Below, one piece after another: positions 42,840 to 52,100 of a stretch of 64,000 nt of DNA (positions within the stretch are counted from its first letter, which is position 1; each line of letters opens with the position of its first letter). The notes beneath the pieces are model-generated. The model saw nothing but the letters and a program-made list of their open reading frames with translations, had not been told where the DNA came from and did no database searches. The translations under genes and the position numbers were made by a program. This DNA comes from Alpinimonas psychrophila (GTDB lineage Bacteria > Actinomycetota > Actinomycetes > Actinomycetales > Microbacteriaceae), in the NCBI RefSeq assembly GCF_014137865.1, contig NZ_JACGWU010000003.1, positions 124,001 to 188,000 of the forward strand, given 5' to 3'.

Positions 42840-45800
42840 CTATGGCACGGTGACGTAGGTGCAGCCCCAGTCGTAGTCGGTGCCCGTTGATGTTTGGGGG
42901 TAGCCGCAGATGCGGTGGGTTCCGGCGCTGGCGCTGATGCTGGTGGTGAAGCCGTGGTTGCTACCAGCGGAGGGGTAGTTGGTTAGTGATGCGGTGTTGG
43001 CACTGTTGGCGGTGACGGGGCTTTGGCGTATTCCATCTACGGTGAAGATGACGGTGGTGGTCGCGGATTGGTTGGCGGGGGACAGCAACCAGCCGGAAGT
43101 GTTGATTTGGCCGGGGCTTCCGGTGAGGGTTGCCCACGCACCGGCGATTAACGGGGTGACGGGTACGGTGACGTAGGTGCAGCCCCAGTCGTAGTCGGTG
43201 CCCGTTGATGTTTGGGGGTAGCCGCAGATGCGGTGGGTTCCGGCGCTGGCGCTGATGCTGGTGGTGAAGCCGTGGTTGCTACCAGCGGAGGGGTAGTTGG
43301 TTAGTGATGCGGTGTTGGCACTGTTGGCGGTGACGGGGCTTTGGCGTATTCCATCTACGGTGAAGATGACGGTGGTGGTCGCGGATTGGTTGGCGGGGGA
43401 CAGCAACCAGCCGGAAGTGTTGATTTGGCCGGGGCTTCCGGTGAGGGTTGCCCACGCACCGGCGATTAACGGGGTGACGGGTACGGTGACGTAGGTGCAG
43501 CCCCAGTCGTAGTCGGTGCCCGTTGATGTTTGGGGGTAGCCGCAGATGCGGTGGGTTCCGGCGCTGGCGCTGATGCTGGTGGTGAAGCCGTGGTTGCTAC
43601 CAGCGGAGGGGTAGTTGGTTAGTGATGCGGTGTTGGCACTGTTGGCGGTGACGGGGCTTTGGCGTATTCCATCTACGGTGAAGATGACGGTGGTGGTCGC
43701 GGATTGGTTGGCGGGGGACAGCAACCAGCCGGAAGTGTTGATTTGGCCGGGGCTTCCGGTGAGGGTTGCCCACGCACCCGCAATCGTTGGTGGCGCTGGA
43801 GGCACGGTGACGTAGGTGCAGCCCCAGTCGTAGTCGGTGCCCGTTGATGTTTGGGGGTAGCCGCAGATGCGGTGGGTTCCGGCGCTGGCGCTGATGCTGG
43901 TGGTGAAGCCGTGGTTGCTACCAGCGGAGGGGTAGTTGGTTAGTGATGCGGTGTTGGCACTGTTGGCGGTGACGGGGCTTTGGCGTATTCCATCTACGGT
44001 GAAGATGACGGTGGTGGTCGCGGATTGGTTGGCGGGGGACAGCAACCAGCCGGAAGTGTTGATTTGGCCGGGGCTTCCGGTGAGGGTTGCCCACGCACCG
44101 GCGATTAACGGGGTGACGGGTACGGTGACGTAGGTGCAGCCCCAGTCGTAGTCGGTGCCCGTTGATGTTTGGGGGTAGCCGCAGATGCGGTGGGTTCCGG
44201 CGCTGGCGCTGATGCTGGTGGTGAAGCCGTGGTTGCTACCAGCGGAGGGGTAGTTGGTTAGTGATGCGGTGTTGGCACTGTTGGCGGTGACGGGGCTTTG
44301 CAGTACCCCGTCGACACTGAAGATGACGGTGGTGGCGGCGGATTGGTTGGCGGGGGTGAGGAGCCATCCTGATGTAGCAATTTGTCCAGGGATGCCGGTC
44401 AGCGTTTCCCAGGAACCACTGACTAAGGGGGCAGTGGGCACGGTGACGTAGGTGCAACCCCAGTCGTAGAGGGCGCCGGTTTGGGTTTGGGGGTAGCCGC
44501 AGATGCGGTGGGTTCCGGCGCCAGCACTGAAGGTGGTGGTGAAACCGTGGTTGCTGCCAGCGGAAGGGAACTGTGCCAACGACGCCGAGTTCGCCGTATC
44601 CGCAGTCAGGACCGCTTGGCGGATTCCGTCGATGGTGAAGACGACGGACGTAATTGCGGTCTGGCTCGCGGGATCTAGTAGCCATCCCGACGTACCAATT
44701 TGTCCAGGGATGCCGGTCAGGGTTGCCCAGGAACCACTGACTAAGGGGGCAGTGGGCACGGTGACGTAGGTGCAACCCCAGTCGTAGAGGGCGCCGGTTT
44801 GGGTTTGGGGGTAGCCGCAGATGCGGTGGGTTCCGGCGCCAGCACTGAAGGTGGTGGTGAAACCGTGGTTGCTGCCAGCGGAAGGGAACTGTGCCAACGA
44901 CGCCGAGTTCGCCGTATCCGCAGTCAGGACCGCTTGGCGGATTCCGTCGATGGTGAAGATGACGGACGTAATTGCGGTCTGGCTCGCGGGATCTAGTAGC
45001 CATCCAGATGTGGTGATGCCGCCGGGGGTTCCCGCGAGAATATCCCACCCGCCAACAAGCGGCGGCGTCGAACTTTGAGTTGAGCCGAACCAGTCAACAT
45101 AGTTCTGGAAAAAATTGCGGTTTCCATACGCCGAGCAAGCATCTCCCCTGGCGTAACCAGCCGCGAGGGAGGCAGCGTTAGGAGTGTAAGGAGTGTAGTA
45201 ATAAAGGGCGGCTGTAGCGCGGTTCTGGATGAGCACGGGTTTGCTTCCACATTCAGGCATGTTCGCTTGATAAAGAACGGGGGTGACTTGACCCACGGGA
45301 TACCACGTGTAAGGCGAATTGCCATAACGCTGAAATTGACTCGCCGCAGCCCACACCTGATAGAAGAATCCTGCATAGTCTTGAACGCACGGTTGACCGT
45401 TGTCGTAGCAGGCGAATCCCGTTGCTTGATTTAATTGGCGAACGGTGGGCCAAGAATCTGAAACTAGGGATTGTTCTTTTTCAAGTAAAACCAGGAGAAC
45501 TTTCTGGCTGATGTTGCACGCTATACCAACTTTGGCAATGATGTCGGATGCTCTTTCCGAAGGCCCTCCTGCATAAGCATTGCAAAGCCTTGGTTGGGCA
45601 GACATATTCGGTGTCGATTGATAAAAGTCCTTGAGGCAGACGTCAGAAATCGTTGTTGATCCAAACGGTGCTCCCGCTGCGTGTGATGGTTGCCCGTTGT
45701 TGATGGTGCACGACGGAACTTGCTTGTTCAGAAAGTCCTGAACTACCACGGCCGACATGGCACTGCCGTTAAAAAACACATCGTCACTAATGATGTTACC

Positions 45801-45944
45801 GGCGTTGAACTGACTCAAATCTGCCGCTGTGGCCGAGGACTGCGTTGCTAGGGGGTTAATGCCTCCAAATCCTGAAATGACCAATGTGCATGCCAGAAAG
45901 ATTCCTCCAGTGGCTAGCCAAATCGCTCGGCGTAAAGAACTCAT
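42840..45944 (-). CDS. Large secreted lysozyme-like (hemagglutinin-type) protein with seven C-terminal repeats
   Basis: A 1034-residue exported protein from ATG 45944. A signal peptide (about 1-42, ending ATAA) precedes a domain (about 45-290) found in actinobacterial hemagglutinin-labelled proteins: FNGSAMSAVVVQDFLN, VLLVLLEKEQSLVSDSWPTVRQLNQATGFAC (Glu may be catalytic), YAGFFYQVWAAASQFQRY, TAALYYYTPYTPNAASLAAGY and FFQNYVDWFGS. Seven repeats of 106 residues follow, each with SGWLL, SAGSNHGFTT and a Cys pair in HRICGYPQT...YDWGCTYVTVP. The protein ends exactly at a repeat boundary and has no LPXTG or membrane anchor. Role: probably cell-wall binding or adhesion. Confidence 0.85.
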   Translation of the reverse strand: MSSLRRAIWLATGGIFLACTLVISGFGGINPLATQSSATAADLSQFNAGNIISDDVFFNGSAMSAVVVQDFLNKQVPSCTINNGQPSHAAGAPFGSTTISDVCLKDFYQSTPNMSAQPRLCNAYAGGPSERASDIIAKVGIACNISQKVLLVLLEKEQSLVSDSWPTVRQLNQATGFACYDNGQPCVQDYAGFFYQVWAAASQFQRYGNSPYTWYPVGQVTPVLYQANMPECGSKPVLIQNRATAALYYYTPYTPNAASLAAGYARGDACSAYGNRNFFQNYVDWFGSTQSSTPPLVGGWDILAGTPGGITTSGWLLDPASQTAITSVIFTIDGIRQAVLTADTANSASLAQFPSAGSNHGFTTTFSAGAGTHRICGYPQTQTGALYDWGCTYVTVPTAPLVSGSWATLTGIPGQIGTSGWLLDPASQTAITSVVFTIDGIRQAVLTADTANSASLAQFPSAGSNHGFTTTFSAGAGTHRICGYPQTQTGALYDWGCTYVTVPTAPLVSGSWETLTGIPGQIATSGWLLTPANQSAATTVIFSVDGVLQSPVTANSANTASLTNYPSAGSNHGFTTSISASAGTHRICGYPQTSTGTDYDWGCTYVTVPVTPLIAGAWATLTGSPGQINTSGWLLSPANQSATTTVIFTVDGIRQSPVTANSANTASLTNYPSAGSNHGFTTSISASAGTHRICGYPQTSTGTDYDWGCTYVTVPPAPPTIAGAWATLTGSPGQINTSGWLLSPANQSATTTVIFTVDGIRQSPVTANSANTASLTNYPSAGSNHGFTTSISASAGTHRICGYPQTSTGTDYDWGCTYVTVPVTPLIAGAWATLTGSPGQINTSGWLLSPANQSATTTVIFTVDGIRQSPVTANSANTASLTNYPSAGSNHGFTTSISASAGTHRICGYPQTSTGTDYDWGCTYVTVPVTPLIAGAWATLTGSPGQINTSGWLLSPANQSATTTVIFTVDGIRQSPVTANSANTASLTNYPSAGSNHGFTTSISASAGTHRICGYPQTSTGTDYDWGCTYVTVP
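42847..45075 (-). repeat. Seven tandem 318-bp coding repeats
   Basis: Repeat boundaries (the string ACGGTGACGTAGGTGCA) occur at 42847, 43165, 43483, 43804, 44122, 44440 and 44758; one unit is 321 bp. The units at 42847, 43165 and 43804 look base-for-base identical over nearly their whole length, and 43483 differs only in its last ~20 bases. The unit at 44122 is a hybrid: identical to the distal group at one end and to the proximal pair (44440, 44758) at the other. This indicates recent expansion and gene conversion. Confidence 0.95.
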
Positions 45945-45958
45945 ATCTTCAAATTGTA
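45945..45958 (-). promoter_or_regulatory. Candidate -10 element for leaderless transcription of the repeat-protein gene
   Basis: On the minus strand TACAAT (45958-45953) ends 8 bases before ATG 45944. In actinobacteria this distance often places the transcription start on the start codon, giving a leaderless mRNA; no RBS is visible before this ATG, in agreement. No good -35 is seen. Confidence 0.3.
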
Positions 45959-46091
45959 AACGCAAAAATCAATATTTGCTTTGAAGTTGCGCGTGTGGTG
46001 ACCTTTTTTAGGTTGCCGTCTTGCGGGAGAAGTTTCAGGTCGCTCTCGCGCGGAGTTTGGGCGATTACTACTCTTACGGGCTCTGATTGAA

Positions 46092-46496
46092 TCAGTCTTC
46101 ATCCGCAACGGGCAACGAGGCAGAATCATCCGAGGTATTTCCGAGACACTTTTCTTGAAGGTTTTCGACTCGGAGCTCAACGACGATCAGACGTTCGACA
46201 ATCGCACGGTTGTGCGATTCAAGCTGCGTGAGTTCGGAGCTGTGCTGGAGAGCGACTAGGAATAGTGTGAACAAGCTCACAAAAAATACGAGGTTTACAG
46301 GAACTTCGAAGCCCAGCGCCCGAGAAAGTATTTGAAGGGTTGAGGGAAAGACACTGATGACAATCGCAAATATTCCGGCGATGAGCCACCACCCTGCGTG
46401 CCGTTCTCTGAGGTGTCGGCGCCGAAGCATCTCGATGACGATTCCAAACGTCGCCAGAGCCGCAACGATGCCGAGGGTGTATTGAACGGGGCTCAA
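46092..46496 (-). CDS. DUF2304 membrane protein
   Basis: A 134-residue protein with three hydrophobic helices and a C-terminal coiled coil. The core LRERHAGWWLIAGIFAIVISVFPSTLQILSRALGFEVPVNLVFFVSLFTLFLVALQHSSELTQLE is the DUF2304 signature. I chose TTG 46496 (SPVQYTLG opening), which overlaps the previous stop as TTGA; GTG 46517 is an alternative. DUF2304 genes are typically paired with a DPM1-like polyprenol-phosphate glycosyltransferase, as here, and may anchor it at the membrane. Confidence 0.85.
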   Translation of the reverse strand: MSPVQYTLGIVAALATFGIVIEMLRRRHLRERHAGWWLIAGIFAIVISVFPSTLQILSRALGFEVPVNLVFFVSLFTLFLVALQHSSELTQLESHNRAIVERLIVVELRVENLQEKCLGNTSDDSASLPVADED

Positions 46497-47227
46497 GAAA
46501 ATTGTCCATTTCGTGACGTCACGGGAGGTCGCAGGAATGCGAAAAGTATGGCCACGCCGACTCGTACGAGAAAGACGGACGCTTTCAGTGAGCCGTGGGA
46601 CGGCGTTCCCCCTGCGCGAGTGCGCATTGCTACAGGAACCTGCGTGATTCTGAAACCGACGCGAGCGGCAATAACCAATGACTCGACGGTGTCTCCAAGG
46701 TACTCGGCGGGATAATTCTCCGCGAAAAGCCGAACCGCTCGTGGTCCGGAAGCCCGGAACCCGGAGGTGGTGTCCGTAAGTTTCGAGTGTGCTGAGCGGC
46801 TCAAAATTTTGGCCAAGATAACGATGGCCCATTTGCGGGGTCCTCGGGCTTCGTACTCTCCCGATCCAGCAAATCGCGCACCCAATACAAGGTCAGCATT
46901 TCGCAGTTCAGCTACCAGCCGCGAAACATCATCTGGGTTGTGTTGTCCATCAGCATCAACTTGCACCACGTTTTCGAAGTCATTTGCCAAGGCATAGTTG
47001 AAGCCGACGCGCATGGCCCCCCCCACGCCCAAGTTGTATGGCAAGGTCGCCACGATGGCCCCGGCGGACCGTGATATTTGGCTCGTTCTGTCGCGCGAGC
47101 CGTCATCGACCACGAGGCACTTGATGCCCGGGTTTGTCTTGAAGACTTCTGCTAGGACGCCACCGATGGCGGCTTCTTCGTTGAACGCAGGCATCACGAT
47201 GAGCGTTTTCCTGAGATCTACCACCAT
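46493..47227 (-). CDS. GT2 polyprenol-phosphate glycosyltransferase (DPM1-like)
   Basis: A 244-residue GT-A enzyme: KTLIVMPAFNEEAAIGGVLAEVF, LVVDDGSRDRTSQIS, YNLGVGGAMRVGFNYALAND, VQVDADGQHNPDD (DxD) and DTTSGFRASGPRAVRLF match dolichol/polyprenol-phosphate mannose or glucose synthases without a membrane tail. It would load a sugar onto polyprenyl phosphate at the membrane, supplying GT-C enzymes such as the DUF2142-type protein. ATG 47227 is preferred; the longer frame to 47281 overlaps fcl. Confidence 0.88.
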   Translation of the reverse strand: MVVDLRKTLIVMPAFNEEAAIGGVLAEVFKTNPGIKCLVVDDGSRDRTSQISRSAGAIVATLPYNLGVGGAMRVGFNYALANDFENVVQVDADGQHNPDDVSRLVAELRNADLVLGARFAGSGEYEARGPRKWAIVILAKILSRSAHSKLTDTTSGFRASGPRAVRLFAENYPAEYLGDTVESLVIAARVGFRITQVPVAMRTRAGGTPSHGSLKASVFLVRVGVAILFAFLRPPVTSRNGQFS

Positions 47228-47255
47228 GTTCAGAATCTTAGCAATCGGGGGCTCA

Positions 47256-48233
47256 TTATTTAGATCTGAGGTTGTGCTCATGTTCCAGGAACCATCGATA
47301 GGTGATTTCGAGGCCGTCTTCCAAGGAAACGTGGGGCCTCCAGCCCAATGCTTTCAATCGAGAAACGTCCAGGAGTTTTCGTGGAGTTCCATCGGGCTTG
47401 CTCCTGTCTTGCGAAATCGTCCCTGAGTAACCGACGACTCCCGCGACGAGTTCGCTAAGGTCGCGAATCGAAATATCGTCTCCGAACCCCACATTTATGA
47501 TTTCCGGGGAATCATAGTTTTCTAGTAAGAAAAAGCATGCGCGTGCCAAGTCGTCGACATAAAGGAATTCACGACGAGGGGTTCCTGTTCCCCACACAGA
47601 AACATCGTTGATTCCCGAGAGTTTTGCTTCATGGAAACGACGAATGATGCCGGGGAGCACGTGAGAATTCTGGGGGTGAAAATTATCACCGGGGCCGTAG
47701 AGATTAGTGGGCATAGCACTAATCCAACGACGTCCATATTGACGGCGCGAAGCTTGGACGTGCATAATTCCGGCGATTTTTGCAATCGCATACGAGTCGT
47801 TTGTGGATTCAAGTGCCCCCGTGAGAAGTGACTCTTCTCTAATTGGCTGGGTTGCAAACTTGGGATAAATACAGGAAGAACCGAGAAAGAGGAGACGGTC
47901 AACGTCAACCGAATTTGCGGCATCCATCATGTTGACTTGAATTTGCAAGTTGTCGCTCAAGAACTCGGCAGGGTAAGAGTTGTTTGCAAGGATGCCACCG
48001 ACTCTCGCGGCAGCATCGATTACGACGGTCGGTCGTTGTGTGGCGAAGAACGTAAAAACTGCGTCGCGGTTCCTCAAATCCAGTTCCGCAGATGTTGCAC
48101 CGATCAGGTTTGTAAAACCTTTTCTATGAAGTTCACGCCAAATCGCCCCGCCCACAAGACCACGGTGGCCGGCCACATAAACAAGGCTGTTTCTTTCTAG
48201 CGGGAAAGCGGGGGAATGTGGCTCAGTCATCAT
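47256..48233 (-). CDS. fcl: GDP-L-fucose synthase
   Basis: A 325-residue NADPH-dependent epimerase-reductase converting GDP-4-keto-6-deoxymannose to GDP-L-fucose. It shows VYVAGHRGLVGGAIWREL, DAAARVGGILANNSYPAEFL, LFLGSSCIYPKFA, NDSYAIAKIAGI (YxxxK) and MPTNLYGPGDNFHPQNSHVLPGIIRRFHEAK, all diagnostic. Two adjacent ATGs (48233, 48230) are possible starts. Its substrate comes from Gmd, encoded about 1 kb away on the opposite strand, with a GT2 gene between. Confidence 0.94.
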   Translation of the reverse strand: MMTEPHSPAFPLERNSLVYVAGHRGLVGGAIWRELHRKGFTNLIGATSAELDLRNRDAVFTFFATQRPTVVIDAAARVGGILANNSYPAEFLSDNLQIQVNMMDAANSVDVDRLLFLGSSCIYPKFATQPIREESLLTGALESTNDSYAIAKIAGIMHVQASRRQYGRRWISAMPTNLYGPGDNFHPQNSHVLPGIIRRFHEAKLSGINDVSVWGTGTPRREFLYVDDLARACFFLLENYDSPEIINVGFGDDISIRDLSELVAGVVGYSGTISQDRSKPDGTPRKLLDVSRLKALGWRPHVSLEDGLEITYRWFLEHEHNLRSK

Positions 48234-48327
48234 TCTCAGTTCTCTTGTGCAGCGACGAAAGTGCCGACGGGGAAAGGGGCTGTCCAATAGAGTCTATGAC
48301 GAGACCAGTGATAGAAAGACGGTATAC

Positions 48328-49104
48328 GTGAGCACACGCAATCCCAGAATATTGGTCGTTCTGCCGACCCTTGGGGATCGAATTGAGTCCCTTCGCGAGA
48401 CGTTGGCGACAATTGAGGCGCAGAAGCTTGACGTCAGCCTGCGTCTCGTTCTCGTCGCCCCCGTGGGGGCAACAGAGGCGCGGGGACTTGCCAGAGAATT
48501 CGGTGGGACGGTGATTGATGATCCCAAAACTGGTATTTCCGCGGCTATCAACTGCGGCATCATGGCACGACAGGATGAGGAATTTTACGCGTGGATGGGA
48601 GACGACGATCTCTTTAGAGCTGGAGGCTTGAAACGTCTCCAAGATCTTCTCGATGCATCACCCAAAGCAATAGTTTCTTACGGTGGCTGTGACTACATTG
48701 ATCCCAAGGGCAAGATTCTAGCCCGAAGCCGAGCGGGCAAACTCGCGCAATTCCTCCTTCCCTGGGGCCCCGATTTGATTCCCCACCCGGGGGCGATGAT
48801 TCGTCTCGATGACCTTGAAGTGATTGGAATGTTCGACACGTCACTCAAATACGCCATGGATCTCGATGCTTTCTTGAAGCTTCAAAAACGTGGAAAATTT
48901 GTGTCAACCAGATTTCCCGTATCGGCATTTCGGTGGCATCCGAATTCCCTCACTGTGGCAAATCGCCTCGACTCCAGTTTGGAGTCTGAAGCGGTTAAAA
49001 CGCGACACCTTCCTGCCGCCGTTCGACCGTTCAGATTTATCTGGCAATATCCGATTCGCTGGGCATCGGCTTTCGCTGCAACGCGAGTGAGCGGGAGAGC
49101 ATAG
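48328..49104 (+). CDS. GT2 glycosyltransferase
   Basis: A 258-residue GT-A enzyme from GTG 48328. PRILVVLPTLGDRIESLRETLATIEAQ opens the fold; GISAAINCGIMARQDEEFYAWMGDDDLF carries the metal-binding DDD. The rest, LIPHPGAMIRLDDLEVIGMFDTSLKYAMDLDAFLKL, resembles galactosyl/fucosyltransferases of capsule loci. Divergent from fcl and followed by gmd on the same strand, so a fucosyltransferase role is plausible but unproven. Confidence 0.78.
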   Translation: MSTRNPRILVVLPTLGDRIESLRETLATIEAQKLDVSLRLVLVAPVGATEARGLAREFGGTVIDDPKTGISAAINCGIMARQDEEFYAWMGDDDLFRAGGLKRLQDLLDASPKAIVSYGGCDYIDPKGKILARSRAGKLAQFLLPWGPDLIPHPGAMIRLDDLEVIGMFDTSLKYAMDLDAFLKLQKRGKFVSTRFPVSAFRWHPNSLTVANRLDSSLESEAVKTRHLPAAVRPFRFIWQYPIRWASAFAATRVSGRA

Positions 49105-49197
49105 AGTTCTCTGCGGTATCGTTGAGAAGCCGCATTCAGCCCCGGCAAAATGTTTGCCAGCTCTTTCTAGGACTTGGCGTGACAAGGAAGAGCAGAT

Positions 49198-50229
49198 ATG
49201 CCTGAGAACACGACAAAGCGAGCGTTAATTACCGGGATTACCGGCCAAGACGGCAGTTATCTTGCCGAATTGCTGCTGTCGAAAGGTTATGAAGTTCACG
49301 GGGTCATTCGCCGAGCGTCTACTTTTAATACCTCGCGAATTGACCACCTTTACAGTGACCCTCACTTGGCTGGAACGAAGCTATTTTTGCATTACGGCGA
49401 CTTGAGTGATGGCACGCGACTCGTTACGCTCCTCGATGCTGTAAAGCCTCATGAGGTCTACAATCTTGCCGCTCAGTCCCACGTTCGGGTTAGTTTTGAT
49501 GAGCCTGAGTTCACTGGAAATACAACGGGTCTCGGCTCAATTCGGCTTCTTGAGGCAATTAGGATGGCGGGCTTCAACTCAAAATTTTATCAGGCATCTA
49601 GCTCCGAGATGTTCGGCGCAACAGCGCCGCCTCAGAACGAAGAAACTGCTTTTTACCCTCGCTCCCCTTATGGTGCCGCCAAATTGTATTCATACTGGAT
49701 TACCCGCAATTATCGCGAGGGTTATGGGATGTTTGCCGTTAACGGCATTTTGTTCAACCATGAGTCTCCTCGACGCGGTGAAACTTTTGTCACACGCAAG
49801 ATTACGCGGGCTGTCGCGCGGATAAAGGCGGGGGTGCAGGATTCCCTTTTCATGGGGAATCTAGATGCGGTGCGTGACTGGGGGTACGCGCCCGAATACG
49901 TTGAAGCAATGTGGCTGATGTTGCAAGTCGATCAGCCGGATGATTACGTCGTGGCGACAGGCACGGACTATACCGTGAAGGATTTTCTGAGATTCTCCTT
50001 CGAGCACGCGGGGCTGGATTGGGAAAAGTATGTCAAATTTGACGAGCGCTATCTCCGGCCAACGGAGGTTGACGCTCTTGTCGGTGACGCGACGCGTGCC
50101 CGAACCAAGCTCGGGTGGACCCCCAAGATTATGACGCCTGAACTCGCGCGAATCATGGTCGATGCTGATGTCGAGGAACTTGCAGTCACGGGGAAACCTT
50201 GGATCGACAAGGTCGTCAAACACTCGTGA
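49198..50229 (+). CDS. gmd: GDP-mannose 4,6-dehydratase
   Basis: A 343-residue enzyme: [84 protein letters not shown] and [13 protein letters not shown] (YxxxK) are diagnostic of Gmd. It makes GDP-4-keto-6-deoxy-D-mannose for Fcl. RBS AAGGAAGAG precedes ATG 49198. GDP-mannose synthesis genes (manB, manC) are not in the window. An ABC exporter gene follows 23 bp downstream. Confidence 0.95.
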   Translation: MPENTTKRALITGITGQDGSYLAELLLSKGYEVHGVIRRASTFNTSRIDHLYSDPHLAGTKLFLHYGDLSDGTRLVTLLDAVKPHEVYNLAAQSHVRVSFDEPEFTGNTTGLGSIRLLEAIRMAGFNSKFYQASSSEMFGATAPPQNEETAFYPRSPYGAAKLYSYWITRNYREGYGMFAVNGILFNHESPRRGETFVTRKITRAVARIKAGVQDSLFMGNLDAVRDWGYAPEYVEAMWLMLQVDQPDDYVVATGTDYTVKDFLRFSFEHAGLDWEKYVKFDERYLRPTEVDALVGDATRARTKLGWTPKIMTPELARIMVDADVEELAVTGKPWIDKVVKHS

Positions 50230-50252
50230 CAATTATTCGAAGGGTCCTCTAG

Positions 50253-52100
50253 ATGTTTGCGGCAATCGGCAGATCCTTGAGCTTCATGTCGAAGCGAGAA
50301 CGGATTGTGTTCTTCGTCCTTGTGGGGATTCGTGCATTGTCAGGCTTGCTTGACGTCTTGGGAATTGCGTTGATTGCACTACTCGCCGGGCTCGCTGCCA
50401 GCAATCTAGATTCTGCTCACCCTTTAGTGATTTTCGGTTACTCGCTTCCTGCCGTTTCGCAAGGAACTCTAGTAATTTTGGTTGTCTGCGTCTTGGCAGT
50501 TTTCGCCGTCAAAGCAGTTGTCGCCGTTTCTTTGGGACGAGCTATATCGACTTTCTTGGCGCGCATAGAAAGTGAGAAAGCTGTCGAAATTGCGCGTTAT
50601 TTGTTCACCGGAAACTTGGCAAAGCTTCAACGGCTAAACAAGGGGGAGATTGTTTGGTCGGTCATGGGGTCGACGTCTTTTGCATTCTCGGGATTGCTGT
50701 CGAGCCTTTCGACATTTTTTTCTGAAGGCATTTTGCTGATTTTGGTTGCCGGTACATTTTTTGCCGTCGATCCGATTGCCACAATTTATGTTTTTCTTTA
50801 CTTTGGCCTGATTATTGCAGCGATTCAACTTGTCGTTGGTCGCGCACTAAAGAAGGCGGGAAATGACTCGGCGAAGGGAAACATGCAAAGCATGGTCGTC
50901 ATTGACGATGTCCTCGGTGCATTTCGCGAAGTTACAATTTTCAACAAACAGGATTTTTTCGTAGAAAAATTTGGGGTCGCTCGTTCTCGGCTTGCCTCAA
51001 GTACGGGGACGCTTAACTTTCTCGCAGGGATGCCGCGCTACGTTGTTGAAACTGCATTGATGCTCGGCGTTGTCATCTTTGTGGGCTTTCAATTCGTGTC
51101 GGGGCAACTCGGCTCGGGGCTTGTTACTGTCGGGGTATTCCTGACCGGGGGAGTTCGCATTATGGCATCCTTGCTTCCGCTTCAGAACGCGGTCGCAATG
51201 GTGACAAACCAAATTGACCAGTCGCGAATGGCGCAAGATTTGCTCATGGAGGCGAGAGCCGAAGTCCGCACACCTTCACAATCGTCGGAAGCGCACGAAA
51301 CCTCCGAGGTGACTCAAGCGCAACCTAACTCAGCCAGTCCTCAAGTTGTTGGAGGGCTCGAGATTGTAATGGATGGGGTGACATTTAGCTATGCAGAGGC
51401 GAGTTCACCGGCGCTAAATGGTGTTTCTTTGCACATCACCAGTGGGCAACATGTAGCCGTTATCGGCCCGTCGGGTGCAGGTAAGACCACAATCGTTGAT
51501 GTCATTCTCGGGTTGATTGAGCCAACAACCGGGAGAGTTTCGATCGTCGGACATTCTGTTGGGTCAGGTTCACTTATCGAACAGGGTCTTGTCGCTTACG
51601 TTCCACAGAGCCCAGGAATCGTCTCAGGTTCGATAGCGGAAAATGTTGCACTGGGGACGAAGGTCGAAAATATTGATGAGCAGGCTGTCCTGCGCGCACT
51701 TGACGCGGCGAATTTATCAGAATTTGTCAACGGCCTTCCGGAGGGAATGTACACATCGGTCGGAAACCAGGCCGATTCCCTAAGTGGTGGCCAAATTCAG
51801 CGGCTGGGACTCGCGCGAGCATTGTATGGAAAACCGAGACTCATCGTATTGGACGAGGCAACGAGCGCCCTCGACGCGGGATCAGAGGCGTTCATTTCTT
51901 CGAGTTTGAAGAACCTTGGAAACGAAGTCACGGTAATCGTCATTGCCCATAGGCTTTCGACGGTTCAGCACTCCGATGTGGTCTACGTTGTTGAAAATGG
52001 CCGCATAACTTCCTCAGGGTCCTTTATGCATTTGAGGAACACGGTACCCATGGTTGCGGAATATGTGAAGTTGATGTCGTTCGAGGAAACGTCGGATTAG
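50253..52100 (+). CDS. ABC transporter, fused permease-ATPase (PglK/MsbA-like flippase)
   Basis: A 615-residue half-transporter. Residues about 15-320 contain six membrane helices; residues about 365-610 are the nucleotide-binding domain with Walker A IGPSGAGKTT, signature LSGGQIQRLGLARAL, Walker B LIVLDEATSALDAGS and the H-loop IAHRLSTVQ. The closest type is the lipid-linked oligosaccharide flippase PglK. With a separate Wzm/Wzt pair at 29-31 kb, the window encodes two glycan export routes. A Ser/Glu/Gln-rich linker (about 325-360) joins the domains. Stop overlaps the next, convergent gene. Confidence 0.9.
   Translation: MFAAIGRSLSFMSKRERIVFFVLVGIRALSGLLDVLGIALIALLAGLAASNLDSAHPLVIFGYSLPAVSQGTLVILVVCVLAVFAVKAVVAVSLGRAISTFLARIESEKAVEIARYLFTGNLAKLQRLNKGEIVWSVMGSTSFAFSGLLSSLSTFFSEGILLILVAGTFFAVDPIATIYVFLYFGLIIAAIQLVVGRALKKAGNDSAKGNMQSMVVIDDVLGAFREVTIFNKQDFFVEKFGVARSRLASSTGTLNFLAGMPRYVVETALMLGVVIFVGFQFVSGQLGSGLVTVGVFLTGGVRIMASLLPLQNAVAMVTNQIDQSRMAQDLLMEARAEVRTPSQSSEAHETSEVTQAQPNSASPQVVGGLEIVMDGVTFSYAEASSPALNGVSLHITSGQHVAVIGPSGAGKTTIVDVILGLIEPTTGRVSIVGHSVGSGSLIEQGLVAYVPQSPGIVSGSIAENVALGTKVENIDEQAVLRALDAANLSEFVNGLPEGMYTSVGNQADSLSGGQIQRLGLARALYGKPRLIVLDEATSALDAGSEAFISSSLKNLGNEVTVIVIAHRLSTVQHSDVVYVVENGRITSSGSFMHLRNTVPMVAEYVKLMSFEETSD

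Noticed and set aside
42847-45075. Direct repeats that might suggest a CRISPR array
   Set aside because: Units are 318 bp with no short repeat/spacer alternation, and they encode in-frame protein repeats.
42979-45078. A ladder of 65-residue plus-strand frames repeating every 318 bp
   Set aside because: They are the antisense reading of the repeat protein; their regular recurrence only mirrors the 318-bp unit.
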